Of a stretch of DNA of 5,520 nucleotides, positions 1 to 5,392 are shown piece after piece. Origin of the DNA: Patescibacteria group bacterium (GTDB taxonomy: Bacteria > Patescibacteriota > UBA1384 > CAILIB01); the NCBI GenBank assembly GCA_018968785.1, contig JAGWZN010000059.1, forward strand, positions 1-5,520, written 5' to 3'. The position numbers and the translations under genes are program-made. The first letter of the stretch is position 1. Each line of letters opens with the position of its first letter. A model generated the notes under the pieces. The model saw only the letters and a program-made list of their open reading frames with translations, had not been told where the DNA came from and searched no databases.

Positions 1-1
1 C

Positions 2-634
2 CAGCAGCAGCGTCATCTACAGGATTTACACGATCAGCAGAGCCAACAACAGCAGGCGCTCGCCGATGAACAGCAACAGCAGTCCGATCTGCGCGATAAC
101 GCCGTGGCCGCCCAGACCGCCTATGAGCAGAAAGCGGCCACTGCCCGGGCTCAGGAAAATAGGCTGGAATCCCAGATTGAAGCCGAGCTGTCCGCTCTGA
201 TTGCCAGCCGATCGCGCGGTGGCGTCAGTAACGGTCTCTCCGGCGGGCAGAACGTCGGCCAGCGGGTAACCCGTGGCACGATTGTCGGTCGGGAAGGCAG
301 CACCGGTAACTCCACCGGCCCGCATGTGCATTTTGAGGTCCGGGTTAATAACACCCCGGTTAATCCGCAGCCGTATGTGAATAGCGGCACGCTCAGTTGG
401 CCGCTCGCCAACTTTATTATCACACAGGGTTTTGGAGCGACCGCCAATTCGTACATGTACGGCGGCGCCCCTCATATGGGAATCGACTGCTCCGGCCCGT
501 ACGGCGAAGCGGTGCTGGCGCCGGCCGACGGGACCGTTATTCTGCATAAATGGTACGGCGATTACGGGTACGCCTGGGCGGAACAGCTTGATAACGGGCT
601 GGTGATTCTGCTCGGCCATATGATTGGTGGGTAG
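2..634 (+). CDS. M23-type peptidoglycan endopeptidase-like protein with coiled coil, 5' end outside window
   Basis: The reading frame is open to the left edge, so the true start and any signal peptide are missing. The visible 210 residues begin with a Gln-rich, heptad-like segment (about residues 1-65, with runs of Gln, Ala and Glu), probably a coiled coil as in many secreted cell-wall hydrolases. Next comes the C-terminal half of an M23 metallopeptidase domain: GQRVTRG, then GSTGNSTGPHVHFEV with the HxH motif at 323-331. A linker (NPQPYV) leads to the N-terminal half of an M23 domain: WPL, ITQGFG, PHMGID with the His and Asp zinc ligands at 473-487, and APADGTV. The protein stops right after LLGHMIGG. 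All classical ligands are present but in swapped order. The family cleaves peptide cross-links of peptidoglycan outside the cytoplasm; activity here is inferred. The gene lies 15 nt upstream of the yggU-like gene. Confidence 0.85.
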   Translation, partial: QQQRHLQDLHDQQSQQQQALADEQQQQSDLRDNAVAAQTAYEQKAATARAQENRLESQIEAELSALIASRSRGGVSNGLSGGQNVGQRVTRGTIVGREGSTGNSTGPHVHFEVRVNNTPVNPQPYVNSGTLSWPLANFIITQGFGATANSYMYGGAPHMGIDCSGPYGEAVLAPADGTVILHKWYGDYGYAWAEQLDNGLVILLGHMIGG

Positions 635-649
635 CCACTAAAACCGCGC

Positions 650-871
650 ATGCAGCTTACCGTTCATGTCAAGCCGAACGCGCCGGTCAACCGGGTGATT
701 CCGGTTGATGACGCCACCTATCGGGTGTTCACAACCGCTACACCGGAGCGTGGCAAGGCAAATCAGGCAGTTATTAAGTTGCTGGCTGATTTTTTTGATG
801 TGGCGCCAAGCCGGATTTGTATTAAATTCGGGCGGAGTTCCAAAGAAAAAATTGTGGTTATATCTGAATAA
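650..871 (+). CDS. YggU/DUF167 family small protein
   Basis: This 73-residue protein has the full length and pattern of the YggU/DUF167 family: an opening strand (LTVHVKPNAPVNRV), the central ERGKANQAVIKLLADFF helix motif (family form: PxxGKANxxLxxLLA), and the closing strand with GRSSKEKIVVI (family form: GxxSRxKxV). The family folds as a small alpha/beta domain and its biochemical role is not established. The ATG at 650 is the only sensible start because it opens the conserved first strand; no strong Shine-Dalgarno is seen, only a weak GGTGGG about 20 nt upstream. It follows the M23 gene by 15 nt and is probably co-transcribed with it. The stop is TAA. Confidence 0.85.
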   Translation: MQLTVHVKPNAPVNRVIPVDDATYRVFTTATPERGKANQAVIKLLADFFDVAPSRICIKFGRSSKEKIVVISE

Positions 872-886
872 AAATATTTTCCGTGT

Positions 887-912
887 ATTCCAAAATCGGG
901 CGAAATTGGAAT
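887..912. repeat. 26-bp inverted repeat, operator-like or transcript-end hairpin
   Basis: The arms ATTCCAA (887-893) and TTGGAAT (906-912) are perfectly complementary, and the centre repeats the symmetry with TCG (896-898) and CGA (901-903). The only non-symmetric positions are two AA pairs. It begins 16 nt after the yggU-like stop. As RNA it could form a 7-bp stem, but no T-run follows, so a factor-independent terminator is not well supported. As DNA it has the shape of a dimeric regulator site. Which of the two it is cannot be decided here. Confidence 0.5.
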
Positions 913-1084
913 GAACTCATTCTCACTGATCCCCAGCGTTCCGGCGTACAGCCGTCGGCATAATCATAGGAGTTAGGCGTTTGCTGTAGTATACCAGCTT
1001 ACAGACTTTTCGGGGCCGGCCGGTATGCTTAGTTCAACGCGAAGGATAACGGTCGATATTCTTCGTAACCGAACAATAAAAGAG

Positions 1085-1090
1085 AGGAGG
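1085..1090 (+). promoter_or_regulatory. Shine-Dalgarno of the SPW gene
   Basis: A full AGGAGG lies four nt before the ATG at 1095. It fixes that start over the internal Met codons at 1107 and 1128. Confidence 0.8.
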
Positions 1091-1094
1091 ATCT

Positions 1095-1478
1095 ATGCCT
1101 ACTACCATGCACCTACCGCAGGCACGTATGCAGGTCCGGACCGCCAGCGGTTTGGATGTCGTTGCCGGCCTGTGGCTGATTGCCGCGCCGTTCATCTTTA
1201 ACTATTCGGTCAACGGAGGATCGACTACCAACGATATTATCGTCGGTATTGTGGTTCTGGTCTTGGCGGCTACTCAAGCGGCCGGAGAGAACTACCGGAT
1301 GAGTTGGCCAAGCTGGGTGAACGTGCTACTCGGTATCTGGCTGATCATCGCGCCGTTCGCGCTCAGCTACCCGAGCGGATCGGCCGCCATGTGGAACGAT
1401 ATCGTCCTGGGTATCGTTGTGGGGATTCTGGCGTTAGTCAGCGCGCTTTCCGTCCCCAGCGAGACTATCGAGAGCTAG
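1095..1478 (+). CDS. SPW-repeat membrane protein, four transmembrane segments
   Basis: This 127-residue integral membrane protein is built from two copies of the SPW repeat. Repeat 1 (about residues 19-60) reads GLDVVAGLWLIAAPFIFNY ... NDIIVGIVV, and repeat 2 (about 73-117) reads SWVNVLLGIWLIIAPFALSY ... WNDIVLGIVV. Each repeat gives two hydrophobic helices, so four membrane spans are expected at about 20-37, 47-63, 74-91 and 102-119, with a short hydrophilic N-terminus. The family (PF03779-type) has no firmly established function. The ATG at 1095 is supported by a full AGGAGG at 1085-1090, four nt upstream, the best plus-strand ribosome site in the window. The gene runs convergently into ahcY. 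Confidence 0.85.
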   Translation: MPTTMHLPQARMQVRTASGLDVVAGLWLIAAPFIFNYSVNGGSTTNDIIVGIVVLVLAATQAAGENYRMSWPSWVNVLLGIWLIIAPFALSYPSGSAAMWNDIVLGIVVGILALVSALSVPSETIES

Positions 1479-1489
1479 CCTTACTAACC

Positions 1490-1525
1490 TGACCGGGCCG
1501 TGGAGCCCCCGCGGCCGGGTTGGGG
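1490..1525. terminator. Possible bidirectional terminator hairpin between convergent genes
   Basis: The 60-nt gap between the SPW stop and the ahcY stop contains a GC-rich imperfect inverted repeat: ACCGGGCCGTGG on the left pairs with CCGCGGCCGGGT on the right, with one bulged G on each side and a short loop between. On the plus strand a modest T-run (GGTTTT, 1535-1540) lies further downstream. On the minus strand no T-run follows. The convergent position makes termination likely, but the structure is not a textbook intrinsic terminator. Confidence 0.35.
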
Positions 1526-1538
1526 ATTAGAACCGGTT

Positions 1539-2831
1539 TTAGTACCGGTACCGATCGTCCTTAAACGGGCCGTCCGGGTTAATTCCTAAGTAGTCGGCCT
1601 GTTTCGGTGTCAATCGGCTGAGATGAGCCCCTAATTGATCCAAATGGAGCCGGGCGACCTCCTCGTCCAGCTTTTTTGGTAGCGTATATACTTGTCCGCG
1701 CCGGTACGCGCGGTTCGTCCACAGCTCGATCTGGGCCAGCACTTGATTGGTAAAGGAGGCACTCATTACAAAACTCGGATGGCCGTTGCCATTCCCCAGA
1801 TTGACCAACCGTCCGCGGGAGAGGAGTAGGAGCGACTTACCGTCCGGCCAGGTAAAGGTATCGACTTGCGGCTTAATATTCTCTTCCCGGATCTCCGGTT
1901 GCGCGATCAGCCATTTCACGTCAATTTCCTGATCGAAATGGCCGATGTTGCACAACACCGCTCCATCCGGCATTTTTTGCATGTGGGAGCCGGTAATGAC
2001 ATCCCGACAACCGGTGGCGGTGATGAAGAGGTTGCCGATAGGCGCCGCTTCCTCCATGGTTATCACCGGGTAACCTTCCATCGCGGCTTGCAGAGCGTTA
2101 ATCGGATCGATCTCCACAATAACTACCCGGGCGCCGTAGCCGGATAGACTGCGAGCGCACCCTTTGCCGACATCGCCGTAGCCGGCAATCACCGCGGTTT
2201 TGCCGGCGATCATCAGATTGGTTGCCTGCTTGATGCCGTCCACCAGGCTCTCCCGGCTGCCGTAGATATTATCGAATTTAGATTTGGTAACCGAATCATT
2301 CACATTGATAGCGGGAACCTTCAGCCGCCGCTCGGCCGCCATCCGGTACAACCGGCGCACGCCGGTGGTCGTCTCTTCGGACACGCCTTTAATCTTATCC
2401 AGCAGTTCCGGATGCCGGTCGTGCACCAAAGCGGTCAGGTCGCCGCCATCATCCAGTAATAAATTCGGGCCGGAACCGTCAGCAAACCGCAATGTCTGTT
2501 CGATGCACCACCAATACTCTTCTTCACTCTCTCCTTTCCAGGCGAATACCGGTACATTAGCCGCCGCCAGTGCCGCCGCCGCCTGATCCTGAGTGGAGAA
2601 AACGTTGCAACTGCTCCAGCGAACCTCGGCGCCGAGCCCGATTAACGTCCGAATCAGCACGGATGTTTGGATGGTCAGATGCAGTGAGCCGGTAATCCGG
2701 GCGCCGGCCAGCGGCTTTTGGTTGGCGTACCGTTGGCGCAGCGCTATCAAGCCGGGCATCTCTTTCTCGGCCAGAGCAATCTCTTTCCGCCCAAGGTCCG
2801 CCAGGGTGATATCCGCGACTTTATAATCCAT
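1539..2831 (-). CDS. ahcY: Adenosylhomocysteinase (S-adenosyl-L-homocysteine hydrolase)
   Basis: AhcY reversibly splits S-adenosylhomocysteine into adenosine and homocysteine in the cytoplasm, relieving product inhibition of methyltransferases. The 430-residue protein is complete: MDYKVADITLADLGRKEI at the start, HLTIQTSVLI near residue 51, FSTQDQAAAAL near 78, NLLLDDGGDLTALVH near 123, and VNDSVTKSKFDNIYGSRES near 177, which holds the catalytic Lys (183) and Asp (187). The NAD-binding GYGDVGKG is near 217, NIGHFD near 295, and the family's C-terminal RYRY ends it. It is the short form, without the roughly 40-residue insertion of many bacterial enzymes. An earlier in-frame TTG at 2840 is rejected: the ATG at 2831 matches the family start and lies 2 nt after the kinase stop, so translation is probably coupled. 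Odd points are SRGRLVNLGNGNGHPSFV, where many relatives have AEGRLVNLGCATGHPSFV. Confidence 0.97.
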   Translation of the reverse strand: MDYKVADITLADLGRKEIALAEKEMPGLIALRQRYANQKPLAGARITGSLHLTIQTSVLIRTLIGLGAEVRWSSCNVFSTQDQAAAALAAANVPVFAWKGESEEEYWWCIEQTLRFADGSGPNLLLDDGGDLTALVHDRHPELLDKIKGVSEETTTGVRRLYRMAAERRLKVPAINVNDSVTKSKFDNIYGSRESLVDGIKQATNLMIAGKTAVIAGYGDVGKGCARSLSGYGARVVIVEIDPINALQAAMEGYPVITMEEAAPIGNLFITATGCRDVITGSHMQKMPDGAVLCNIGHFDQEIDVKWLIAQPEIREENIKPQVDTFTWPDGKSLLLLSRGRLVNLGNGNGHPSFVMSASFTNQVLAQIELWTNRAYRRGQVYTLPKKLDEEVARLHLDQLGAHLSRLTPKQADYLGINPDGPFKDDRYRY

Positions 2832-2833
2832 AT

Positions 2834-3565
2834 CTACCAATTAAGGGAAAGGCCGTACACGCGTCGATACCGGTCGGCAAACTGGTCAATAGTGAACCGA
2901 TAGTTCTGGGTGCCGGCCGATTCGACGGCGTAGGTGGCGGCTAGGCTGCCGATGCGGGCGCAGCTCAGCCAATCCAGGTTTCTGCTTAAGCCTACAAAAA
3001 ATCCGGCTCGAAAACAATCGCCGGCGCCGGTCGGGTCAACCGTTTTAACTGCCGGACAGGCCGGTACCTGTACCGTTTCGTGACCGGCGACTATCCGCGA
3101 CCCCCGATTACCCAACGTGGTAATCAGGGCGGTTAGCCGGCCGCTCATTTTAGCTTCGCTCCAGCCGCTGCCCTTCGCCAGCTGGCTAATCTCATAATCG
3201 TTGCCAATGACGAAATCGGCCAGTTCAATCGCTTCCCGTAATTCCGATCGGCTAAAAGTGGCTACCCTTTGGCCGGGATCGAAAACCGCGGACAGTTTCC
3301 GTTCCCGGCAGACACGGAGATGCTCACGCATGGTCTCCCTGGTGGATGGGCTGATAATCGCCAGGAAAAAACGGCCTTCCGGGAGTGGCGGTATGTGGGA
3401 AATGGCGCCGTTATGAAAAGCCGAGATCTGGTTATCATCCCGATCGGTAATCATAAAGGCGGAAGCGGTATGCGCGGTCGGCACCGCGATGATCGAGGTG
3501 GTATCAATGCCGTTTTGTTTCAGATGTTCCAGGTAAGATCCGCCATCGTCGCCGACCGCTCCCAC
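2834..3565 (-). CDS. Adenosine-kinase-like PfkB family sugar/nucleoside kinase, 5' end missing or disrupted
   Basis: This is a PfkB (ribokinase) family kinase of the adenosine-kinase-like type. From the first usable start (GTG at 3565) 243 residues follow, against roughly 300 or more for the family. It shows GAVGDDGGSYLEHLKQNGID, the acceptor-site-like MITDRDDNQISAFHNGA (residues 38-54), ADFVIGNDYEI (116-126), the phosphoryl-transfer signature DPTGAGDCFRAGF (177-189) with the catalytic base Asp 183, and a GSLAATYAVESAGTQNYRF tail. The homology clearly continues upstream of the GTG without a start codon (next entry), so the GTG is likely not the ancestral start and the product may be inactive. 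It is placed 2 nt before ahcY; a kinase turning adenosine to AMP would pull the hydrolase forward. The substrate is inferred from the subfamily look and the neighbour. Confidence 0.8.
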   Translation of the reverse strand: MGAVGDDGGSYLEHLKQNGIDTTSIIAVPTAHTASAFMITDRDDNQISAFHNGAISHIPPLPEGRFFLAIISPSTRETMREHLRVCRERKLSAVFDPGQRVATFSRSELREAIELADFVIGNDYEISQLAKGSGWSEAKMSGRLTALITTLGNRGSRIVAGHETVQVPACPAVKTVDPTGAGDCFRAGFFVGLSRNLDWLSCARIGSLAATYAVESAGTQNYRFTIDQFADRYRRVYGLSLNW

Positions 3566-3673
3566 TAATATCGGCTGACCGCCCAGCCGTTTCAGAGCGT
3601 AGGCGATATTGCCGCCGGTACCGCCCGGACTTTCCGCCGGAGATGAGAATAGGTTGCGCGCGCATAATACTGC
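3566..3673 (-). pseudogene. Start-less 5' remnant of the PfkB kinase gene
   Basis: Read in the kinase frame, these 36 codons give NLFSSPAE, then the family's GG motif SPGGTGGNIAYALKRLGG, leading directly into the GTG at 3565. They are plainly kinase sequence, yet contain no ATG, GTG or TTG, and the codon just before them is the ribA stop TAA (3676-3674), in the same frame. About 30 further N-terminal residues expected in the family (first beta strand with its substrate-contacting Asp) are absent. In another frame an ATG at 3665 gives MRAQPILISGG, which resembles the first beta strand of this kinase type, so an internal frame-changing deletion is a good explanation. The near repeats TCCGGCGG and TCCGGGCGG on the coding strand (plus-strand 3634-3641 and 3621-3629) sit at the possible join. 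Confidence 0.6.
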
Positions 3674-4273
3674 TTAAAATAAGCTGAATAGATGGCCAAG
3701 CGCCTCTTTTTTCGTTTGCAGATACTGACGATTAACCTGGTTCGGCTCGGTTTCCAGAGGAATCTGTTCCGTGACGCTGATTCCCAACCGGCCCAGGCGG
3801 GCGATCTTATCCGGATTATTGGTTAGTAACCGGATTCGCGACACTCCAAAATGACGCAAAATGGCGGCTGCCACCCGGTAATCGCGGTAATCGGCTTTCA
3901 ACCCGAGCGCGTGATTGGCCTCAACCGTATCCAACCCTTTTTCCTGCAGCTTATACGCCTTAATTTTATTGGTCAAGCCGATACCTCGACCCTCCTCCTG
4001 TAAGTAAATTAAGCAACCGGAGCCGATTTTGCTTATCTGTTTTAAGGCGGCATGGAGCTGCCAGCGGCAGTCACATTTTAATGACAAAAACGTTTCGCCG
4101 GTGAGGCACTGGGAATGAACTCGGGTGAGCAGCGGCCGGTCACCTGGCGGGTTATCCCGCAGATTACCCAGCGTCAACGCCAGGTGTTCGCGGCCGTTTT
4201 CTTCTTGGAAAACGGTAGTTTGGAATATTCCAAATTCGGTGGGAAGTAGGGTAGTAGCAACTTCTTTAACCAT
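3674..4273 (-). CDS. ribA: GTP cyclohydrolase II (stand-alone)
   Basis: RibA opens the GTP ring to 2,5-diamino-6-ribosylamino-4(3H)-pyrimidinone 5'-phosphate, the entry of the riboflavin pathway. The 199-residue protein has LPTEFGIF at 10-17, the RVHSQCLTGETFLSLKCDC block (51-69) with the three zinc Cys 56, 67 and 69, LQEEGRGIGLTNKIKAYKL (91-109), DTVEANHALG (115-124), RDYRVAAAILRHFG (130-143) and LLTNNPDK (149-156). It is full length for a single-domain RibA; the DHBP synthase (RibB) domain common in RibBA fusions is absent. I chose the ATG at 4273, which overlaps the ribH end by 8 nt, over a TTG at 4324 whose extension is not family-like. No Shine-Dalgarno precedes it, so coupling to ribH translation is likely. 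The stop is the in-frame TAA that abuts the kinase remnant. Confidence 0.96.
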   Translation of the reverse strand: MVKEVATTLLPTEFGIFQTTVFQEENGREHLALTLGNLRDNPPGDRPLLTRVHSQCLTGETFLSLKCDCRWQLHAALKQISKIGSGCLIYLQEEGRGIGLTNKIKAYKLQEKGLDTVEANHALGLKADYRDYRVAAAILRHFGVSRIRLLTNNPDKIARLGRLGISVTEQIPLETEPNQVNRQYLQTKKEALGHLFSLF

Positions 4274-4751
4274 GCAGTTGAGACAAAGTTTCAATGGTGA
4301 GCAGCGCGGCCTGAGCCGCTTCAATACCTTTATTTTTGTCGTTATCGCCGCAGCGATCCTTTGCCTGTTGTATAGTATACGCCGCTAATACTTCCATAAT
4401 GACCGGGATATTATTATGTAATGACACTTGCATGCAGCCGGCGGCGCACTGATCGGCCACCAGCTCGAAATGGTACGTCTCTCCTTTCATTACCAATCCC
4501 AGAGCGATAATCGCCTGGTATTTGCCGGTTTTGGCCGCTACCTGCGCCGTGACCGGAATCTCCAAAGCGCCCGGTACCGTAAAGGTGTCGATATGCTCGG
4601 CCGGCATGCCGGCGTTGAGGAGCGTCTCCCGGCATTTCCGTTCCAGCAGCTCGGTATACTGAGTGTTATACAGAGCCTGGACAATAGCGATCCGGGTTTT
4701 GCCGATCAGATCCTTACTGACAGACGGTTGAAAATGGGTGGCGGTACGCAT
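4266..4751 (-). CDS. ribH: 6,7-dimethyl-8-ribityllumazine synthase
   Basis: RibH condenses 5-amino-6-ribitylaminouracil with 3,4-dihydroxy-2-butanone 4-phosphate to lumazine, the substrate of RibE; the family forms pentamers or 60-mer capsids. The 161 residues show IAIVQALYN (21-29), FTVPGALEIP (57-66), ALGLVMKGETYHFELVAD (83-100) with the catalytic His 94, NNIPVIMEVLA (113-123) and DKNKGIEAAQAAL (138-150), the usual order and length. Two places differ from the common form: Tyr 28 stands at the position usually taken by an aromatic Phe or Trp that stacks on the substrate, and IMEVLAA replaces the usual IFGVLTT. The start is fixed by an AGGAGG five nt upstream; ribE ends 12 nt before. The 3' end overlaps ribA. 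Confidence 0.96.
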   Translation of the reverse strand: MRTATHFQPSVSKDLIGKTRIAIVQALYNTQYTELLERKCRETLLNAGMPAEHIDTFTVPGALEIPVTAQVAAKTGKYQAIIALGLVMKGETYHFELVADQCAAGCMQVSLHNNIPVIMEVLAAYTIQQAKDRCGDNDKNKGIEAAQAALLTIETLSQLHG

Positions 4752-4756
4752 TTTTG

Positions 4757-4762
4757 CCTCCT
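4757..4762 (-). promoter_or_regulatory. Shine-Dalgarno of ribH
   Basis: AGGAGG on the minus strand lies five nt before the ribH ATG, in the 12-nt gap after the ribE stop. It is the strongest ribosome site in the cluster and contrasts with ribA, which has none. Translation of ribH can therefore be independent of the riboswitch-masked site at ribE. Confidence 0.8.
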
Positions 4763-4763
4763 G

Positions 4764-5348
4764 TTAGGTATTGTTAATAGATTCGACATATTTGGCGAGA
4801 ATATCAGTCTCAATGTTGACCTCGTCTCCGGATTTCAGATCGGCGAGCGTGGTACATTCCCAAGTATGGGGGATAATGCCTACCGAAAAACCGTCCGGCA
4901 TCTTTCGCATAACGGTTAAGGAAACACCGTTGACGGCAATCGATCCTTTTTCCGCGACGTATTTTCGCAACTCGGACGGGATTTCAATTTCATAAACATG
5001 ACTGTTCCCCAAAACGGCGATAGTACGGATGATGCCTCTACCGTCGATATGACCCTGTACGAAGTGTCCGTCCAGTCTTCCCGAAATAGGCAAGGGAAGC
5101 TCAAGATTGACCCGACTGCCTGGTCGGAGCGAGCCGAGAGTGGTGCGCGCCAGAGTTTCCGGCATTACCTCGACCGTCAATCTACTGCCCGCGGTATCGA
5201 TTTCGGTCACCGTCAGGCAGACCCCGTTTATCGCGATACTGGCGCCGGTCGTTAACCCGGCCAATAGGTTGGAAGGAACAGAAAACCGTAAGCCGGTGTC
5301 CCGCCGCTCCGCTACTGTTCCGATATGAGTAATGATTCCGGTAAACAT
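4764..5348 (-). CDS. ribE: Riboflavin synthase, alpha chain
   Basis: Riboflavin synthase dismutates two lumazine molecules into riboflavin and the RibH substrate. The 194-residue protein starts with the family signature MFTGIITHIG and contains two lumazine-binding barrel repeats. Repeat 1 (about 1-85) has GASIAINGVCLTVTEID and MPETLARTTLG. Repeat 2 (about 86-194) has LDGHFVQGHIDG, KGSIAVNGVSLTV and IPHTWECTTLADL. The length is a little short, lacking part of the C-terminal tail seen in longer homologues, which carries the trimerisation helix; a tail DILAKYVES remains. An upstream extension to 5444 is open but lies inside the riboswitch, so the ATG at 5348 is chosen. It is the first gene of the cluster, named ribE here (ribC in some species). 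Its ribosome site GGGGA is masked in the hairpin at 5353-5374. Confidence 0.96.
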   Translation of the reverse strand: MFTGIITHIGTVAERRDTGLRFSVPSNLLAGLTTGASIAINGVCLTVTEIDTAGSRLTVEVMPETLARTTLGSLRPGSRVNLELPLPISGRLDGHFVQGHIDGRGIIRTIAVLGNSHVYEIEIPSELRKYVAEKGSIAVNGVSLTVMRKMPDGFSVGIIPHTWECTTLADLKSGDEVNIETDILAKYVESINNT

Positions 5349-5352
5349 AAAA

Positions 5353-5374
5353 ATCCCCAAATAACTTCGGGGAT
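5353..5374 (-). promoter_or_regulatory. Riboswitch expression-platform hairpin covering the ribE ribosome site
   Basis: The minus-strand RNA can form a 9-bp stem, AUCCCCGAA (5374-5366) with UUUGGGGAU (5361-5353), including one G-U pair, closed by a GUUA loop. The 3' arm contains GGGGA, the only Shine-Dalgarno-like sequence, five nt before the ribE ATG at 5348. Five U residues (5353-5349) follow, so the element also looks like an intrinsic terminator, but it ends right at the start codon, so masking of the ribosome site is the simpler reading. The 5' arm can alternatively pair with the aptamer (see findings). Confidence 0.75.
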
Positions 5375-5392
5375 AGAAAACCTCGTCCAAGG

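Larger units (their letters stand above)
872..1094 (+). other. Intergenic region with 26-bp dyad
   Basis: This is the largest gap in the window, 223 nt between the yggU-like and SPW genes. It starts AT-rich (AAAATATTTT at 871-880) and then carries a near-perfect dyad at 887-912. It must hold either a promoter for the SPW gene or read-through from upstream. I searched for -35/-10 pairs and found only weak ones, for example TTCAAC at 1033-1038 with GATATT at 1055-1060, spaced 16 nt, which I would not call. No coding potential was recognised. Confidence 0.6.

Noticed and set aside
2..85. CAG/CAA-rich stretch as a non-coding microsatellite
   Set aside because: It is in frame with the M23 gene and encodes a Gln-rich coiled coil mixed with Asp, Glu, Ala and Leu; the repeat is irregular.
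26..619. Long minus-strand open frame of 197 codons across the M23 gene
   Set aside because: The plus frame shows clear M23 motifs; the minus frame has no recognisable domain and is a shadow.
981..1094. Promoter for the SPW gene
   Set aside because: Several weak hexamers (TAGTAT at 987-992, GATATT at 1055-1060) lack a matching partner at the right distance.
2832..2840. TTG start for ahcY three codons upstream
   Set aside because: It would overlap the kinase stop, and MDYKVAD is the usual family start.
4274..4324. TTG start extending ribA by 17 residues
   Set aside because: The added residues are Arg/Cys-rich read from ribH in another frame and are not RibA-like.
4428..4919. Plus-strand open frame of 163 codons across ribH and ribE
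   Set aside because: It runs antisense to two well-identified genes, with no family-like motifs and no ribosome site.
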